Positions 37,093 through 49,600 of a stretch of 64,000 nucleotides of DNA are shown piece by piece. Source of the stretch: Lytechinus pictus (taxonomy: Eukaryota; Echinodermata; Echinoidea; Temnopleuroida; Toxopneustidae); the NCBI RefSeq assembly GCF_037042905.1, contig NC_087245.1, positions 13,162,501 through 13,226,500 on the forward strand. Direction: 5' to 3'. Both the position numbers and the translations under genes were made by a program. How positions within the stretch are numbered: the first letter of the stretch is position 1; every line of letters starts with the position of its first letter. Below the pieces are notes generated by a model, which did not search any database, was not told where the DNA came from, and saw only the letters and a list, made by a program, of their open reading frames with translations.

Positions 37093-39433
37093 AGCCCCCA
37101 AACATATCACACACGCACACTCACCCCCTTACACACATCCTCCGATACATAATGAGAGAGGGGGCGGACAGAGGGGTTAGGGGTTGGGGAGAAAAGGCGG
37201 CACGGGTGATCAATTCATATTCATAAGAAAATATGAAATAAAAAATCTAATTATGCTTATACCTGCAATTTCTATGATTCATTGTCGGGTTAAAGTCTCT
37301 TTTATATGTAAAAACACATGAAATACCTATACCTTTTGATCATTTATTTTCCTATAAAAAAGATTCTGATAATTGTAACATTAGAAATTTCGTCAGATTA
37401 TTGTTTATATCATTCTATGATTAAATTAAGGTTTTAATATTTTGCATTTCTTCTTATTACGATATAATTTAAGAAGATATATTCAAATGTATAGACCGAA
37501 ATTAATATCTAATTTTTGCACGTTAATTAATGAAATATAATTTGTAGACAAAAGGAGATTCAGCATACATTAAAACGATCGAACATCAATTTATCGCGTG
37601 GTTCAGATTTTTTGTTGTTGGATAAGTGCTTAGTCCATCACACTGTCTTATGTTAGAAAATAACATGTTTACTCATTTTAAATCAGTATCGGATTTGAAG
37701 GTGCCTTAATTTTCATTTCTTGAGAATGTATTGCCAAATGTGTATTCAGAAGCCAAATTAAAGTAGTGTATGAATTTATGTTGGGTCGCTAAAAATGACT
37801 CTCCCATTCCGCCCTTGGTATTCATGTTATTTATTTCAGCCTCGTTAGTTTGAGTTATTTTGATGTCCTATATCTTTTGATGCATATTTCATTGTTGTGA
37901 GAATATACTCATCCTAAGACTGAGACACATTCATTTTTTTAATAAAATGAATATAATAAGCCTGTATAATATAGCACTGTATTAACTTTGTTATTGTTAA
38001 CTTCAACACCAATATCGACCTAAATGTATATAAATTTAAGCTCAATTAATTAGAATTGAAATGATATAACCACAAGTGTATTGGTGTGGGCGGTAGCCCC
38101 TCCCCTAAACAAAAATCCACAATTTTAACTTTTTATTTTTCTTGATTTTTTTCTATGTCAATGTATTTGCATAAAAATATAGATTTGTATAGAATTATTT
38201 TGAACACTGTCCTTGCTGGACCACCCTCATACTCTCTGCGGGGACTTATTAGTGTATCAGCTGTCACTATTGATATTTAGATGCAACATAATGCATCAGC
38301 ATGACCCCCCCTCACGAAACTATATATAATTATGCCATTTGATAGTCTTACATCGATGCCTAAATTACTTTCCCCCATAAAAATACAGAACGGAATAAAG
38401 GAGGAGTTTGCATAAAATTATTTAAAAGATTATCATTACATTGTACACTCTTTAAATTTTGGGCAACAAAATGTAGTCTACAAAATGAATTGAATTCAAA
38501 ATTCACCCCTTCCCGATAATTTCGAAGGAACTCGAGGAAATCAAATAAACTCCTTCAAAATTAATTGCCATAAACCAATTTTGATGTGGACAATGATCAT
38601 CTGATAATGTTGCCCAGTGTATGGCAATTAGTTCAAACAGGCCCCGGCTCAACAAAACATTGTACTTGAAGTTTGCGATAATTTGAATGATTTTTTAAAA
38701 AAGAAACATAATAATTGTAATATTTTTTCACAAAGAAAATGTTGTAAATATTTTGAATTATTTAATTAAAATACACCAAATATGCAAAGATAGACATGGT
38801 GTTGTTGATATAGTGCTACATTTTGTGAATAAAAATGAGCAGTTTTAAATTGCTTAGATTAGCCTATATATGTTTGTATTTTTTTCTGTTTCTCATTGTT
38901 GTTTCACAAATATTTCAGCTTGGGTGGCATCAGGAAATGTCGATAGGGGCAGTGATGTAGCAACCAAATTTTCAAATCTAAATATGTCAAACTTTATTTC
39001 TTGCGCATTGTGCCAGTGAAATTAAAAAATACAAGAAATACACCGAATGAGAACGGTAATCATGGTAAGAAAAACAATGAAAAAAAAATGACATCAATAA
39101 ACATTTACAGGTTTTCTTTAAAGTTTTAAAGATTTAGAGTGAAATAATAACGAAAACCTTGATAAATACTTAAGGCTTATTTTTTTATTAGCTATGATAA
39201 CAAATATCTAACCTCTTCAAATGTTGTGAGATCTTGGAAGGAGGAAAATGTTCGTGATGAAATGAAGCCTATGATATAATGTCTTGGATTTAGCCATTAA
39301 ACAAATATATTTGATATTACATAAATCTTTCAAGTTGTTTTAAATTAAGGCAGGTAGATGTTTTTGTCAAGTTAGTATTAATTTCTTAATCATTTCTTAT
39401 GATAAACACGTAGGCTTGTATATTTCAAATCCG
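37093..39433. other. Intergenic DNA, possible wnt6 3' untranslated region, no gene seen
   Basis: Strongly AT-rich, with several AATAAA signals (37237, 37941 and later). No exon chain or repeat with clear ends was found. Confidence 0.45.
37237..37242 (+). promoter_or_regulatory. wnt6: Candidate polyadenylation signal AATAAA for wnt6
   Basis: The first AATAAA after the stop lies about 680 bp downstream. Another follows at 37941. If the first is used, the hAT-like element at 36871-37084 is part of the wnt6 3' untranslated region. Confidence 0.25.
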
Positions 39434-40121
39434 AAGTCCACCCCGATGATAACTTTATTTAAATACATATATAAAGTCAATCAGGCATAAACCTTGACAA
39501 ATTTTAATTAAAATCGGATGTAAAAGGAAAAGTTAATAAAATAACAAAGTTCCACTTATTTGAAAACATAAAAACGGTCACATGCACACCATGACTATTG
39601 GAGCCATGCAATAATGCAACCCACTAGTTTTAAAATCTTACTAGACTAGTAATATAAATTATTTCAATTTCAAAGATTTGGTAAAACAGTAATTCTTCAC
39701 AGGGGCCGCGGAACGGTTTTCAAAGTGGGGGGGGGGGGGGGCTGACCATGCAAAAAATCACAATCCTTTGGTAATTTTTACGTTTTTGTACACGGTTTTG
39801 GAAAAAAGTGGGGGCTGAAGCCCCCCCCCCCCCGCCCCCGCTTCCGCGGCCCCTGCTTCACTAATTCACAATAAATTCTAATTTCTATTTTACAAGTTCC
39901 ATGCCGGAATCAATCCTACGTTTGCATTAGTTGAAAAAAAAAAATCAAATATCAATTACAATAATAGATAAAAAGTGATATTATTGGCTCCCTCATTTGC
40001 ATACTGCCAAGGGTTTGAAAATACGCGGAAATTATTTTACATCCGATTTTGATGAAATTGTCGGATGCTTGCTTGGATTGTCCAGTTTATTCAACTCAAC
40101 TTTTTTATAGGTGGGAGACTT
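39434..40121. mobile_element. MITE with AAGTCCACCCC ends, split by a later insertion
   Basis: Left-half words (AAAATCGGATGTAAAA, 39511-39526) reappear inverted on the right (TTTTACATCCGATTTTGATG). The left end is AAGTCCACCCC; the right end is GGTGGGAGACTTG, an imperfect complement. A 156-bp hAT-like element sits inside. It is related in subterminal sequence to 60675-61680. Confidence 0.65.
39700..39855. mobile_element. hAT-like MITE with 5-bp target duplication
   Basis: It has perfect 14-base ends, CAGGGGCCGCGGAA and TTCCGCGGCCCCTG, flanked by CTTCA on both sides (39695-39699, 39856-39860). Total length is 156 bp with G14 and C13 runs inside. It lies inside the older MITE at 39434-40121. Confidence 0.85.
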
Positions 40122-40253
40122 GACCGTTCATCCTTTTTGTGAGGGCGCTGTTCATTTCTTGTCTATACAGTCATAAAGGTCACTTACAAACATCACACTG
40201 ATCTCCTGTCAGGTTGGAGATGATTTTTATTAATGAAGACGGTCACAGGCCCG

Positions 40254-43123
40254 CCCGCGAAATTATTTTTCCCACCGAGTTCTGGACCAACATATGAATA
40301 TTCATGACTTGCGTCTTCGGATTAAGAGTACGCATGGCCTCGACCAGTGATGGTCGTAAGCATTCACGTTCAGTTGCTCAGAATGAATATTAGCATCGTC
40401 AAATTACCGGTACTCTTACATAGTTACATATGCCTTATATCCAATTCTTAAACACTTTTCAAACTAGTTGCCATTAATGGCAAGACATGTGCTAGGCTAG
40501 GGCTCGCTTAGGCTTGCGCATTAACTTTACCTCAAATCTGGACCTGTCTAATGCCTAGTACTAATCAGTGTTGTAGTGCCTTGGCCTTGAACATTCAAGC
40601 CTTGGCCTTGGCCTTGAGGATTTTGAGCCTTGAAATTTCAAGGCATTTTCAAGGCATTTTCAAGGCATTTTGTATTATGTACTTTCATTTGTTTTACAAG
40701 TAATTATAAATGTTTCAGTTGTTTTTTTTTATATTTAATGACACTAATGGTCAATACTACCAGTCACCAGTAACATCAGCAGCAGCAGTAGTATGTGTAC
40801 TAGCAGTGTCATCAATTGTAATTGTCACCATTATCAAGAATTTTCAAACAAAGAATACATCAGTTATGAAAAATAGCATTATGTATTGGTAATGTGTTGT
40901 AATCATGACTAATGATGTTAATGACAGTAAATAATAATGATCAAGATCAAGATAATAGTGCTTTGATGACAAGAATAAATTTGACATCTGACTGCAATTT
41001 TGACAACAATATTCATACTTTAAACATAGCTAACTCTAACGCACGATAACAAGGTTGATTTCTATTCCATTAGGATTTTCCTTGTATTATTTTCTTTGGC
41101 CAACAAGAATGAAAAGATTTGGTAAACTTGAACACAGTCTTCAATTTTGTCATATCCAAATGCGTTATGTCAATGGCATGATGAGCCAGAAACTTTGAGG
41201 GGCCAAGCATGGCATATATATATATATAGAGCAACATTTCTGTCAAAAAAAAGAAGAAAGCGATTGAAGCGAGCGAGTGAACAAAATTTGTCCCCCTCTT
41301 TCTATAGGAAAAGCTAATTTTGCGATAGATTGTTTAAAAAATAATATCACATTTACTCTATCTTTTCATTTCCCTTCCCCCTTATCTAAGTGTATTCTTG
41401 GTGGTGGAACTTCTTCTTCTCTCTATCTCTTTTCTAAATTGTATATTTGTTTTGGGTCAGATTGACAAAACAAAGGGGGAAAATGTTTACTTCTTTTTAA
41501 TCATATATCGTTCAACAGTGAATTTAATTTCTCTACAGTTTCAAGGAAATAAACAACGTATTTGTTTTTGTGTCAATATGGTTTCAAGAAATAATGATTA
41601 ATAAAAAAAAAGTAATTGAATAATTAATTATTATTAATATTATCAACAAGTATTAATGATGGCAAGACATGTCCTAGGCCGCATACATTCGTAATTCCGA
41701 AGCTTCGTTATTCCGAAGGTTCGGATATTCCGAAGGTTCGTTATTCCGAAGGTTCGTATTTCCGAAGGTTCGTAATTCCGAAGGTTCGTTAGTCCGAAAA
41801 AGAAATGAGGTTCGTAATTCCGAAGGTTCCTTAGTCCGAAAACGAAGTGAGGTTCGTAATTCCGAAGGTTCGTTAATCCGAAAACGAAATGAGATTCGTA
41901 ATTCCGAAGGTTTGTTAGTCCGAAAACGAAATGATTAACGAACCTTATTTCGTTCCACCACCAAGAATACACTTAGATAAGGGGGAAGGGAAAGGAAAAG
42001 ATGGAGTAAATGTGATATTATTTTTTAAACAATCTATCGCAAAATTAGCTTTTCCTATAGAAAGAGGGGGACAAATTTTGTTCACTCGCTCGCTTCAATC
42101 GCTTTCTTCTTTTTTTTTTGACAGAAATTTTGCTCTATATGCCATGCTTGGCCCCTCAAAGTTTCTGGCTCATCATGCCATTGACATAACCCATTTGGAT
42201 ATGACAAAATTGAAGACTGTGTTCAAGTTTACCAAATCTTTTCAGAATATCATGAAGACTTAAAACATTCTTGTTGGCCAAAGAAAATAATACAAGGAAA
42301 ATCCTAATGGAATAGAAATCAACCTTGTTATCGTGCTTTAGAGTTAGCTATGTTTAAAGTACGAAAATTGTTGTCAAAATTGCAGTCAGATGTCAAATTT
42401 ATTCTTGTCATCAAAGCACCATTATCTTACTCTTGATCATTATTATTTACTGTCATTATCATCATTAGTCATGATTACAACACATTACCAATACATAATG
42501 CTAATTTTCATAACTGATGTATTCTTTGTTTGAAAATTCTTGATAATGGTGACAATTACAATCGATGACACTGCTAGTACCCTTACTACTGCTGCTGCTG
42601 CTGATGTTACTGGTGACTGGTAGTATTGACCATTATAGTGTCATTAAATATAAAAAAAACAACTGAAACATTTATAATTACTTATAAAACAAATGAAAGT
42701 ACATAATACAAAATGCCTTGAAAATGCCTTGAAATTTCATGGCTCAAAATCCTCAAGGCCAAGGCCAAGACTTGAATGTTCAAGGCCAAGGCACTGCAAC
42801 ACTGATTAGTACTAGGCATTAGACAGGTCCAGATTTGAGGTAAAGTTAATGCGCTAGCCTAAGCGAGCCCTAGCCTAGCACATGTCTTGCCATTAATGGC
42901 AGCTAGTTTGAAAAGTGTTTAAGAATTGGATATATATAAGGCATATGTAACTATGTAAGAGTACCGGTAATTTGACGATGCTAATATTCATTCTGAGCAA
43001 CTGAACGTGAATGCTTACGACCATCACTGGTCGAGGCCATGCGTACTCTTAATCCGAAGACGCAAGTCATGAATATTCATGTTGGTCCAGAACTCGGTGG
43101 GAAAAATAATTTCGCGGCCCGCC
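40254..43123. repeat. 2.9-kb near-perfect palindrome (arms about 1.17 kb)
   Basis: The left arm (40254-41411) and right arm (41953-43123) are reverse complements along their whole length, differing by scattered substitutions and repeat-number changes (for example three AAGGCATTTT copies against two, and different CAG counts). The 541-bp spacer includes a tandem array. The outer ends are GCCCGCCCGCGAAATTA and its complement. No transposase or conserved protein is encoded; open frames in the arms mirror each other. Transcription across it would give a hairpin RNA with a stem of about 1.1 kb. It could be a foldback transposon or an inverted duplication. Confidence 0.92.
41684..41940. repeat. Tandem array of CCGAAGGTTCGTTAGTCCGA units
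   Basis: Short 15-17-bp units (ATTCCGAAGGTTCGTT) pass into about four 42-bp units ending in GTCCGAAAACGAAATGAGG-like sequence. The array is in the palindrome spacer and abuts the right arm. Since 42 is divisible by 3, frames through it stay open; they are not taken as genes. Confidence 0.88.
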
Positions 43124-44629
43124 CGCCCCCCAAAAAAAGTTTGTTTTCTTTCCTTATTTGTTTGTTTTAATTATAATTTAATGATTAGAAGCTTAGTACA
43201 AATGACATTGTTTTCTTCAAGATAATTATGTCTCTCTGTATCTCTGTTTTTTTTTAAAGTAACTATGATAATCTTGTGCACACCACTTCACCTTTACTTG
43301 TATAGCCAAATTTAGCAGAATATTCGTAATTTTTAATCTCTCGAATGATGTCATATGAATTTCTCAAATAAAGGCATCTTTCTATCATAAACAATAATCT
43401 CATTTCGCTGCAAAACTTTATTTTCAAGTAAAATTCCCGGGTAAAATTGATGTAAATCCCACTCAATACGACCCATGAATAGCATGAACGCAAAAAATAC
43501 TAAGATAATTCTCAAAATACAATCCTTTATGAATATTGTAATTCATTTGCATTTTGGTTAAATTTTTTCAGTAAAAACATAAATATGGGTAATTAAAAAA
43601 GTAGTCGAGAAAATTAAGGGGAATTCAAAGGCTAGGAAGTTTCACGGAAGGAGCGGTTTCAGCTGGATATTCAAACTTCTTTTTGATTGGATATATTTTT
43701 ATATTAGTAGAAATTGTGAAAATAGATGATAATAATAATAATAATAATGCTCAATTCTTGTATAGCGCATCACACATAGCATAGCATGTCCCTATGCGCT
43801 TAAAGAAGGAATAGTGTAAGTGGAATGATCACTTGCGTGACCTTGCAGGCTTACACTTTTTTTTTGTAGATTTCTCTTTTTGAATAATATATATACCCGG
43901 CTACTTTTTTTTTTTTTACATGTATATGCCCTATTCTCAAGGAGAAAATAATATTCCAGTATCTTGTCAGCTTGTTTTTTTTAAAAGAAGAGAAAGTAAA
44001 ATTAATGTAAACTAAAAGTAATATCGAGTTAAAAATGAAGAATAATAATATTATTACCTACCAATAAACTCTGCGTCCTTTACTGCGGTAATTGTAAATG
44101 GAAAATCGGATATTTAGAGACTCTTCCCAGCTCTTTTCATTGAATAAGTACATAGCAAAATCTTTATATAACATATTGTATGTTATGTGGACAAGATGTA
44201 AAAAAAATGAATGTATGTAAAGGAGTTATGTAACATAATTTGATTCGTTATTGTTTTGTCTATATTATGAAATAAAGGTTCTTTTTTATTCTCTGGAATA
44301 AAAAGGAAATAAAGAAAGAAAAAAAATATTTTAAGTACACTGACTCTCTTTTGAAACGGTATTTCATTCCAAAATAGAGGAACAAATAGCACATCGCCAT
44401 GATCATGGGGGGGGGGCGGTTTTGAAGGGAATGCGTACATACTGAACTTTAAAACAATATTTTTTTCTATTGAAAATTGACTCTGGTAAAAGTAATTTCC
44501 TGTGTTTTCATAGATTTTATCGAGCCATCTTAAAAAAAAGGGATCTATGAACTTTTTCGAAAACTTTTCGAAATACATGTATTTTTCGCAAACTACATCT
44601 CTATATGATTTTTCGAGAACTTTTCAAGA
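43124..44629. other. Intergenic DNA upstream of tmbim6
   Basis: AT-rich. An (AAT)n tract at 43727-43749, followed by CTTGTATAGCGCATCAC and CCTATGCGCTTAAAG, resembles the 3' region of the tRNA-derived SINE in reverse and may be a SINE remnant (43727-43860). No gene is supported. Confidence 0.45.
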
Positions 44630-44829
44630 AAAGGGCGCGGCGTGCCCATTTGGACGCTTGAGGGCGGGCTATACATATACGTAATTTATTTTACTGCAAT
44701 TGATCCACAAGTACAACAAACCCTAGAAAAAATAAGTTCAAACTCTACCCTACCACTAGTAGAGAATTGCTGACGAGAATTCTCTGTCAAGAAAGCGAAG
44801 CTTTTGAACCATCTCTCACCCTCTAACTG
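44630..44829 (+). promoter_or_regulatory. tmbim6: Candidate tmbim6 promoter and untranslated first exon
   Basis: A GC-rich patch with GGGCGGG (44662-44668) is followed by CTATACATATACG and then a segment ending CCCTCTAACTG before a consensus donor GTAAGC (44830). The translated exon begins only 7 bases after its acceptor, so at least one upstream untranslated exon is expected, and this is the best candidate by eye. Confidence 0.33.
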
Positions 44830-45199
44830 GTAAGCAAAGTAACGCGTAGATATTTGCTGGAAAGTGGTAATTTGTGATGAGTTACATGTAGCTGTAGATC
44901 TAATTTAGTTCAAACTTACACTGTGCAGAGCAGTTCTGAGACTTAGTTCTGTGTGTGCGATTTTCATGCACTTATGTTGCATAGGGAATGTCACGCTTCC
45001 GTGAAAAAGCATTTGAATTGCACATTAACTAAATCGCCCAGTAGATTTGTCTTGTGACTGGTCTGGATAGTGTAAAACTTAAAGATTCATTCATTGAATG
45101 CACAAATTTAGTGTAGATCTAGGCTTTGGCAAAATCGTGATATGGGCCCCGCTCGAGAAAAACTGGTAAAACTTTGGCTTTGCCACTGTGTTACTGTAC

Positions 45200-45625
45200 A
45201 GTTAGTGTAGAATAGGGTCGCAATATCACTTTAAATAAAGCCTTAAAGGGAAAAAATAAATTATGCACTTGCCTCGATTATCTCATCTGGATGAAGGTCT
45301 ATCGTGACACAGAATCCTGACATCGAGGCACAAACGTGCAAACTGGACCCTCAAAAAAAGGAAAAGTTAGACCTCCATGTCGCGTTCGTTCTCGGCATAG
45401 ATCAGCCATTTTGTTTTCAATTTTTAAAACAAAGGAGAACGAACGAGACAGAACTTTTCCTTTTTTTGAGGGTCCAGTTTGTGCCTCGATGTCAGGATTC
45501 TGTGTCACGATAGACCTTCATCCATATAATCGAGGTAGGCCTAAGTGCATAATATTTTTCCCCTTTCTTTTGGGGTGCTATTGCGACCCCATTCTACCCC
45601 TGCCTAATATTACACGGACGAGTCC
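45200..45625. repeat. 425-bp palindrome in the presumed tmbim6 leader intron
   Basis: The arms of about 205 bp are complementary from AGAATAGGGTCGCAATA on the left to its complement near 45595. The stretch from GAAGGTCTATCGTGACACAG to CCTCAAAAAAAGGAAAAGTT is nearly exact. Both strands therefore carry a start followed by the same eleven residues (MTQNPDIEAQT), which is a symmetry artefact. Confidence 0.82.
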
Positions 45626-45755
45626 TAGGCTTCGGCCCGTGAAGTGTTACACGGAGCTGAGCCTAGGCCCTAGTCTAGAGATACGCATGGGACTGTGCCT
45701 AGCGAGCTATCTAAACAAGATATTTTACATTGACTGGAACTACTGATTGTACTTC

Positions 45756-46064
45756 TAATAATAATAATAATTGGCATTTATATAGGCATTATAGCGCTTT
45801 ATCAATCTACGACTTTTCAAAGCGCTTCACAATTATTATTACCCGGTCACTGGATTTATAGCATTCCAAGCAGCCTGTTAGGCGCAAATTTGTTAAACCA
45901 ACCACAATGACGGTTGTTTCCTACCGGTACCCAATTAGCACCTGGGTGAGAGTGGCAAAGTGTGGATTGACGCCTTGCCAAAGGGCGCTAGGCCATGGTG
46001 GGATTCGAACACACGACCCTCTGATTACAAGGGGAGAGTCGGAACCGCTACACCACAGCGCTTC
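45756..46064 (-). mobile_element. tRNA-derived SINE, minus strand
   Basis: Read on the minus strand, it has an A box TGGTGTAGCGGTTCCG (46055-46040), an anticodon-loop-like CTTGTAA resembling tRNA-Thr(TGT), and a B box GTTCGAATCCC (46020-46010). A body with AATTGGGTACCGGTAGGAAA and a 3' region GCGCTATAATGCC lead to an (ATT)n tail (45770-45757). It is full length by appearance and shares its body with the SINE pieces at 748-1135 and 48777-48880. Confidence 0.88.
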
Positions 46065-46606
46065 CACGGCGCTAACAAAAATTTTATTGAATTACATAGA
46101 ATCTACCTTTGTATACCTAAGGCTAATGTGTATAAAGGTATGACCATTTCACAAAAAGAATAGAAAAATTAGAAGTTTCTTACCAGTAATCTATTCGTAA
46201 ACACTGCAAATACATTAGGCTTGACCCTTCTTTAACTGCTTCGATATGATGTACCGTATCGTCGATGAGCTATGTTAAGAAGTGCCATTTTGAAGAACTT
46301 TTTATAGATTAAAATTAGACCTATTATTTATTAAATAATAACATTGAATATTGATTGTAAATAATTATTATAAGAATAATAATTATTTACAATCAAAATT
46401 CAAATTTCATTATTTGTTGAATGATAATTTTTTATCTATAAAGTGTTTTTCAAAACGGTATTTCGTAAGCTCACAGTACAGGGATTGAGAGGTTGTGCAT
46501 GATTCCTCTTATCTGCATGTACACTGAAGCAATAACATGTACTAATAATTTAATCATATTATTCAACATATTGTGATAGAATTTCTTTTTACATTTCAGA
46601 TCAACA

Positions 46607-46668
46607 ATGGATTTTCTCAGTGGAAATCGTAAAATTGAATGGAATGCTCTGTTCCAGTTTTCACAGCT
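46607..46668 (+). CDS. tmbim6: tmbim6 coding exon 1
   Basis: The exon begins at 46600 after acceptor ACATTTCAG; the ATG follows 7 bases later. Encodes residues 1-20 plus two bases. Donor GTAAGT at 46669. Confidence 0.92.
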
Positions 46669-49600
46669 GTAAGTATGACAATGTAGATAGCCAAGCAGTG
46701 TTTCTATTTTATCTTCAATGTTTTCTTTTCCTGAATAGAACTTAAATATCTGAAAATATGCTTTACAGCACTAAGCTATGGAGTAAATTTTTAGGGGGGG
46801 TTGGTTGAATTTATAAAGTGCATTTTTATTTTGCAAATTTTTGAATGACTGAGCATGTAATTGGATGTGTTTCATGGAGTGCTATCTGTCCAATATTCTA
46901 TAAAGTAATTTTGCTCTCCACGATCTCCCTCAAGCTACTCATCCAATGAATCCTCCGCTCCTCCTACCCTCCCCGTTCGTTATTCCTGTTGGTCTATTAG
47001 ACACCTAAGAATCAAACTTGAATATCCTAATTCATATTCAATTTATAAACACCCCCCCAAAAAAAAATAAATCATAAATAAAAAATAGAAAAACTAATGA
47101 TAATAAAAAATGAAAAATTTAAAAAATGAATAAAAATAGGTAATGTATGGTTGACCTCATTCTCTATTTTTTTAAATATTTATCCAGGACAAAAGATTGT
47201 CAGTCTCACTTGAAGAGAGTCTACTCCTGTTTGGCAATGTGCATGATGGCTGCAGCTGTAGGAAGCTATGTCAACGCTGTGCTTCATATTCTTCAGGTAG
47301 TCATATGTACATTATATAGTACCCTCAAGGGGGAACTCTTGCTGTGGAAAAGGGCAAATACCAGTTACCTGTGGTCTAATTAGCAAAATATCTGACATCA
47401 CAAGACCTGCTTCATCTACTCTCATTGTGTTTTCTTTATTGCTGTTTGGTCTAGTTGTTATTTTGTTAAATAATCAAGTGGTTCAGGATTCTCCTTTCCC
47501 AGTTTTATTATATTACCAGTGCATATGATGATGTAGACTATGAATTGAATTGATATTATTTTTTTCATGGACATGGCCTGTAAAATGAAAGTCAAACAAA
47601 ATGAGATATGTGTAAGGTCTCAAATTTTTATATCCATATGACAAGACCACTTTTTAAGGCACAGTTTTACAACATATTAGTAAATGGGCAGAAATGTACA
47701 AGGACAGGAACATTTCCAAAGCCAATGATAGAGGCATTGAGGCCCATCAACAGGACATCCAGTGCCATGGCCTTGATGGTCTTATTTGAAATTAAGCCTT
47801 TCGTTGTGTAATGTTTTGACAAAAAGTTTAGCAGACAATCTTGTAAACAAATTTATACAATTTGCCTAAATGGGCATTGAACAATATTATACCAAGTGGT
47901 AATAACCGGTAACTGAATTTTTTTTTTTTATGCCCACAGGGTCAGTTCCTGACAACTATCGCAACTTTGGGCCTCTTCTTCTGGCTTCGTAGCATTCCAC
48001 AGACAGTAGAGAACCAGGGCAAGAGACTCTCCATTCTCCTGGGATTTGCCTTCTGTGTTGGTAAGTAGATAGATGTAATAAGACACAGGGTTCTCAGCCC
48101 ATCAGGGAAATCAGGGAATTTTAAAAACCTTTTTTCCAGTCAGGGAAAAATCTGAATTTTTTGATGAAAAATACCTCAAATCAGGGAAAAATGCCTCAAA
48201 TGAGGGAAAAATCAGGGAATTTTGTTCGGTCCAAAACTTGAAAGCATGGTAGTCAGTCAGACTCTGTTATATTTTGTTGCATATCAAAACAACATCCATT
48301 GAATGAATGTTTATGGTGGGTTTTTTAGTGTTTTTTTTTACATAATTCAATGCAACAACTTAGAAAATATGCAAAATAATAGCAAATATGGGAATGGGTT
48401 TAAATAATTATCAGGAATTTTTTAACTTCATCAGGGAAAAATTAGGGAATTTTATTTTCTTGAAAAGCTGGGAACCCTGAGACAACTCCATATAAAGTAT
48501 TTACGTCTAATGTTCTTATACCCTTGACCTACCTGAAATGATTTATCTTTGTTTCCTTGTTCAGATTAAAAGTTGTAACTACCTCTCATAATTACCATGA
48601 CTTGATCAGTTTGTGATTGAGGAAATGGGGTAATTGTCCTGCTGCGGACATTATTGAAACTTCAATCAACAAGTAGGTCTTGAGGTAAATTGAGCACCAT
48701 GATGGCCTTTACAGTATACACAGTTCTATTCAGCCCCAGACAGGCTTAATTAAAATTCAGTCTTGGTATTCTTCAGGAAGGCGTTATCTAATCATATTCC
48801 TCTATCATTCATAACCACAGTCTAATCATTTTCCACTCCTTTCCCCAGTCGTAAATGGGTGCTCACTAGGATGCAAAGTAATAATAGTATGATACTGTAA
48901 ATAAATTCTGTTTCAAAGATGCTTTTCAAGTACCTAAATGCTCAAGGCGCATGAAACTTAATGCGAAACATTTACTTAGGAATGTGAGCACTGTGGTATC
49001 TTTGCTTAAATAATAGTGTGAGAAAGTGCAAGTGGCTAATTTGATAGAAAAAAATACCATGTTATAATACTGCAAGCAGTATAGTGTTATTGATGGTGTT
49101 TTGTGGTATCAATCATTATTTCTTTCAGGTGTCAGCACTGGACCCCTGCTCACAGTTGTTGCAGAAATTGATCCATCGTAAGTCAAACCTTTGTTACCTT
49201 TAAGAGGAATCCCAAGTTTGACAATAAAATAATATGTACAGTATGAAAGGAGAAAAGTAAAAACATAATGGCAAGGGATTGAAGAAATCTGACATGGAAT
49301 AAGAAAGTTATAGTTGATTGACAAAAAATGAGATTAGACTTAGGGACTGCTCTCTCTTTGGTCTTGTATGTAACCTTCAAGAATTGTGTCACAATTGCAA
49401 ATTTTGTTCAGTGGAGGGGGGGGGGGTAACATTGACTTCCTCCTTGGTGTGTTTGAGGTTCATGCTTATTGAATTACTCGGCTCAAAATCAGCTTATAAA
49501 CTCCTTGTTTATCCTTCCTTCCTCACTCTTCCACTCCCCATCTCCTCTCTCATCCCCCCTTCCCCCGTTGCCCCTCCTTCCTTTGCCTTTCTTTATTCAA

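Noticed and set aside
41684-41940. CRISPR-like array
   Set aside because: Units are contiguous with no unique spacers, and the genome is animal; it is a satellite-type tandem repeat.
41643-42263. Open frames of about 110 codons in and around the palindrome
   Set aside because: The minus-strand frame is the 42-bp tandem array read as a repeat peptide; the plus-strand frame lies in the arm, is mirrored in the other arm only as non-coding sequence, and has no known family.
45299-45746. Overlapping open frames on both strands beginning with the same residues
   Set aside because: They are explained by the palindrome; the two strands are copies of each other.
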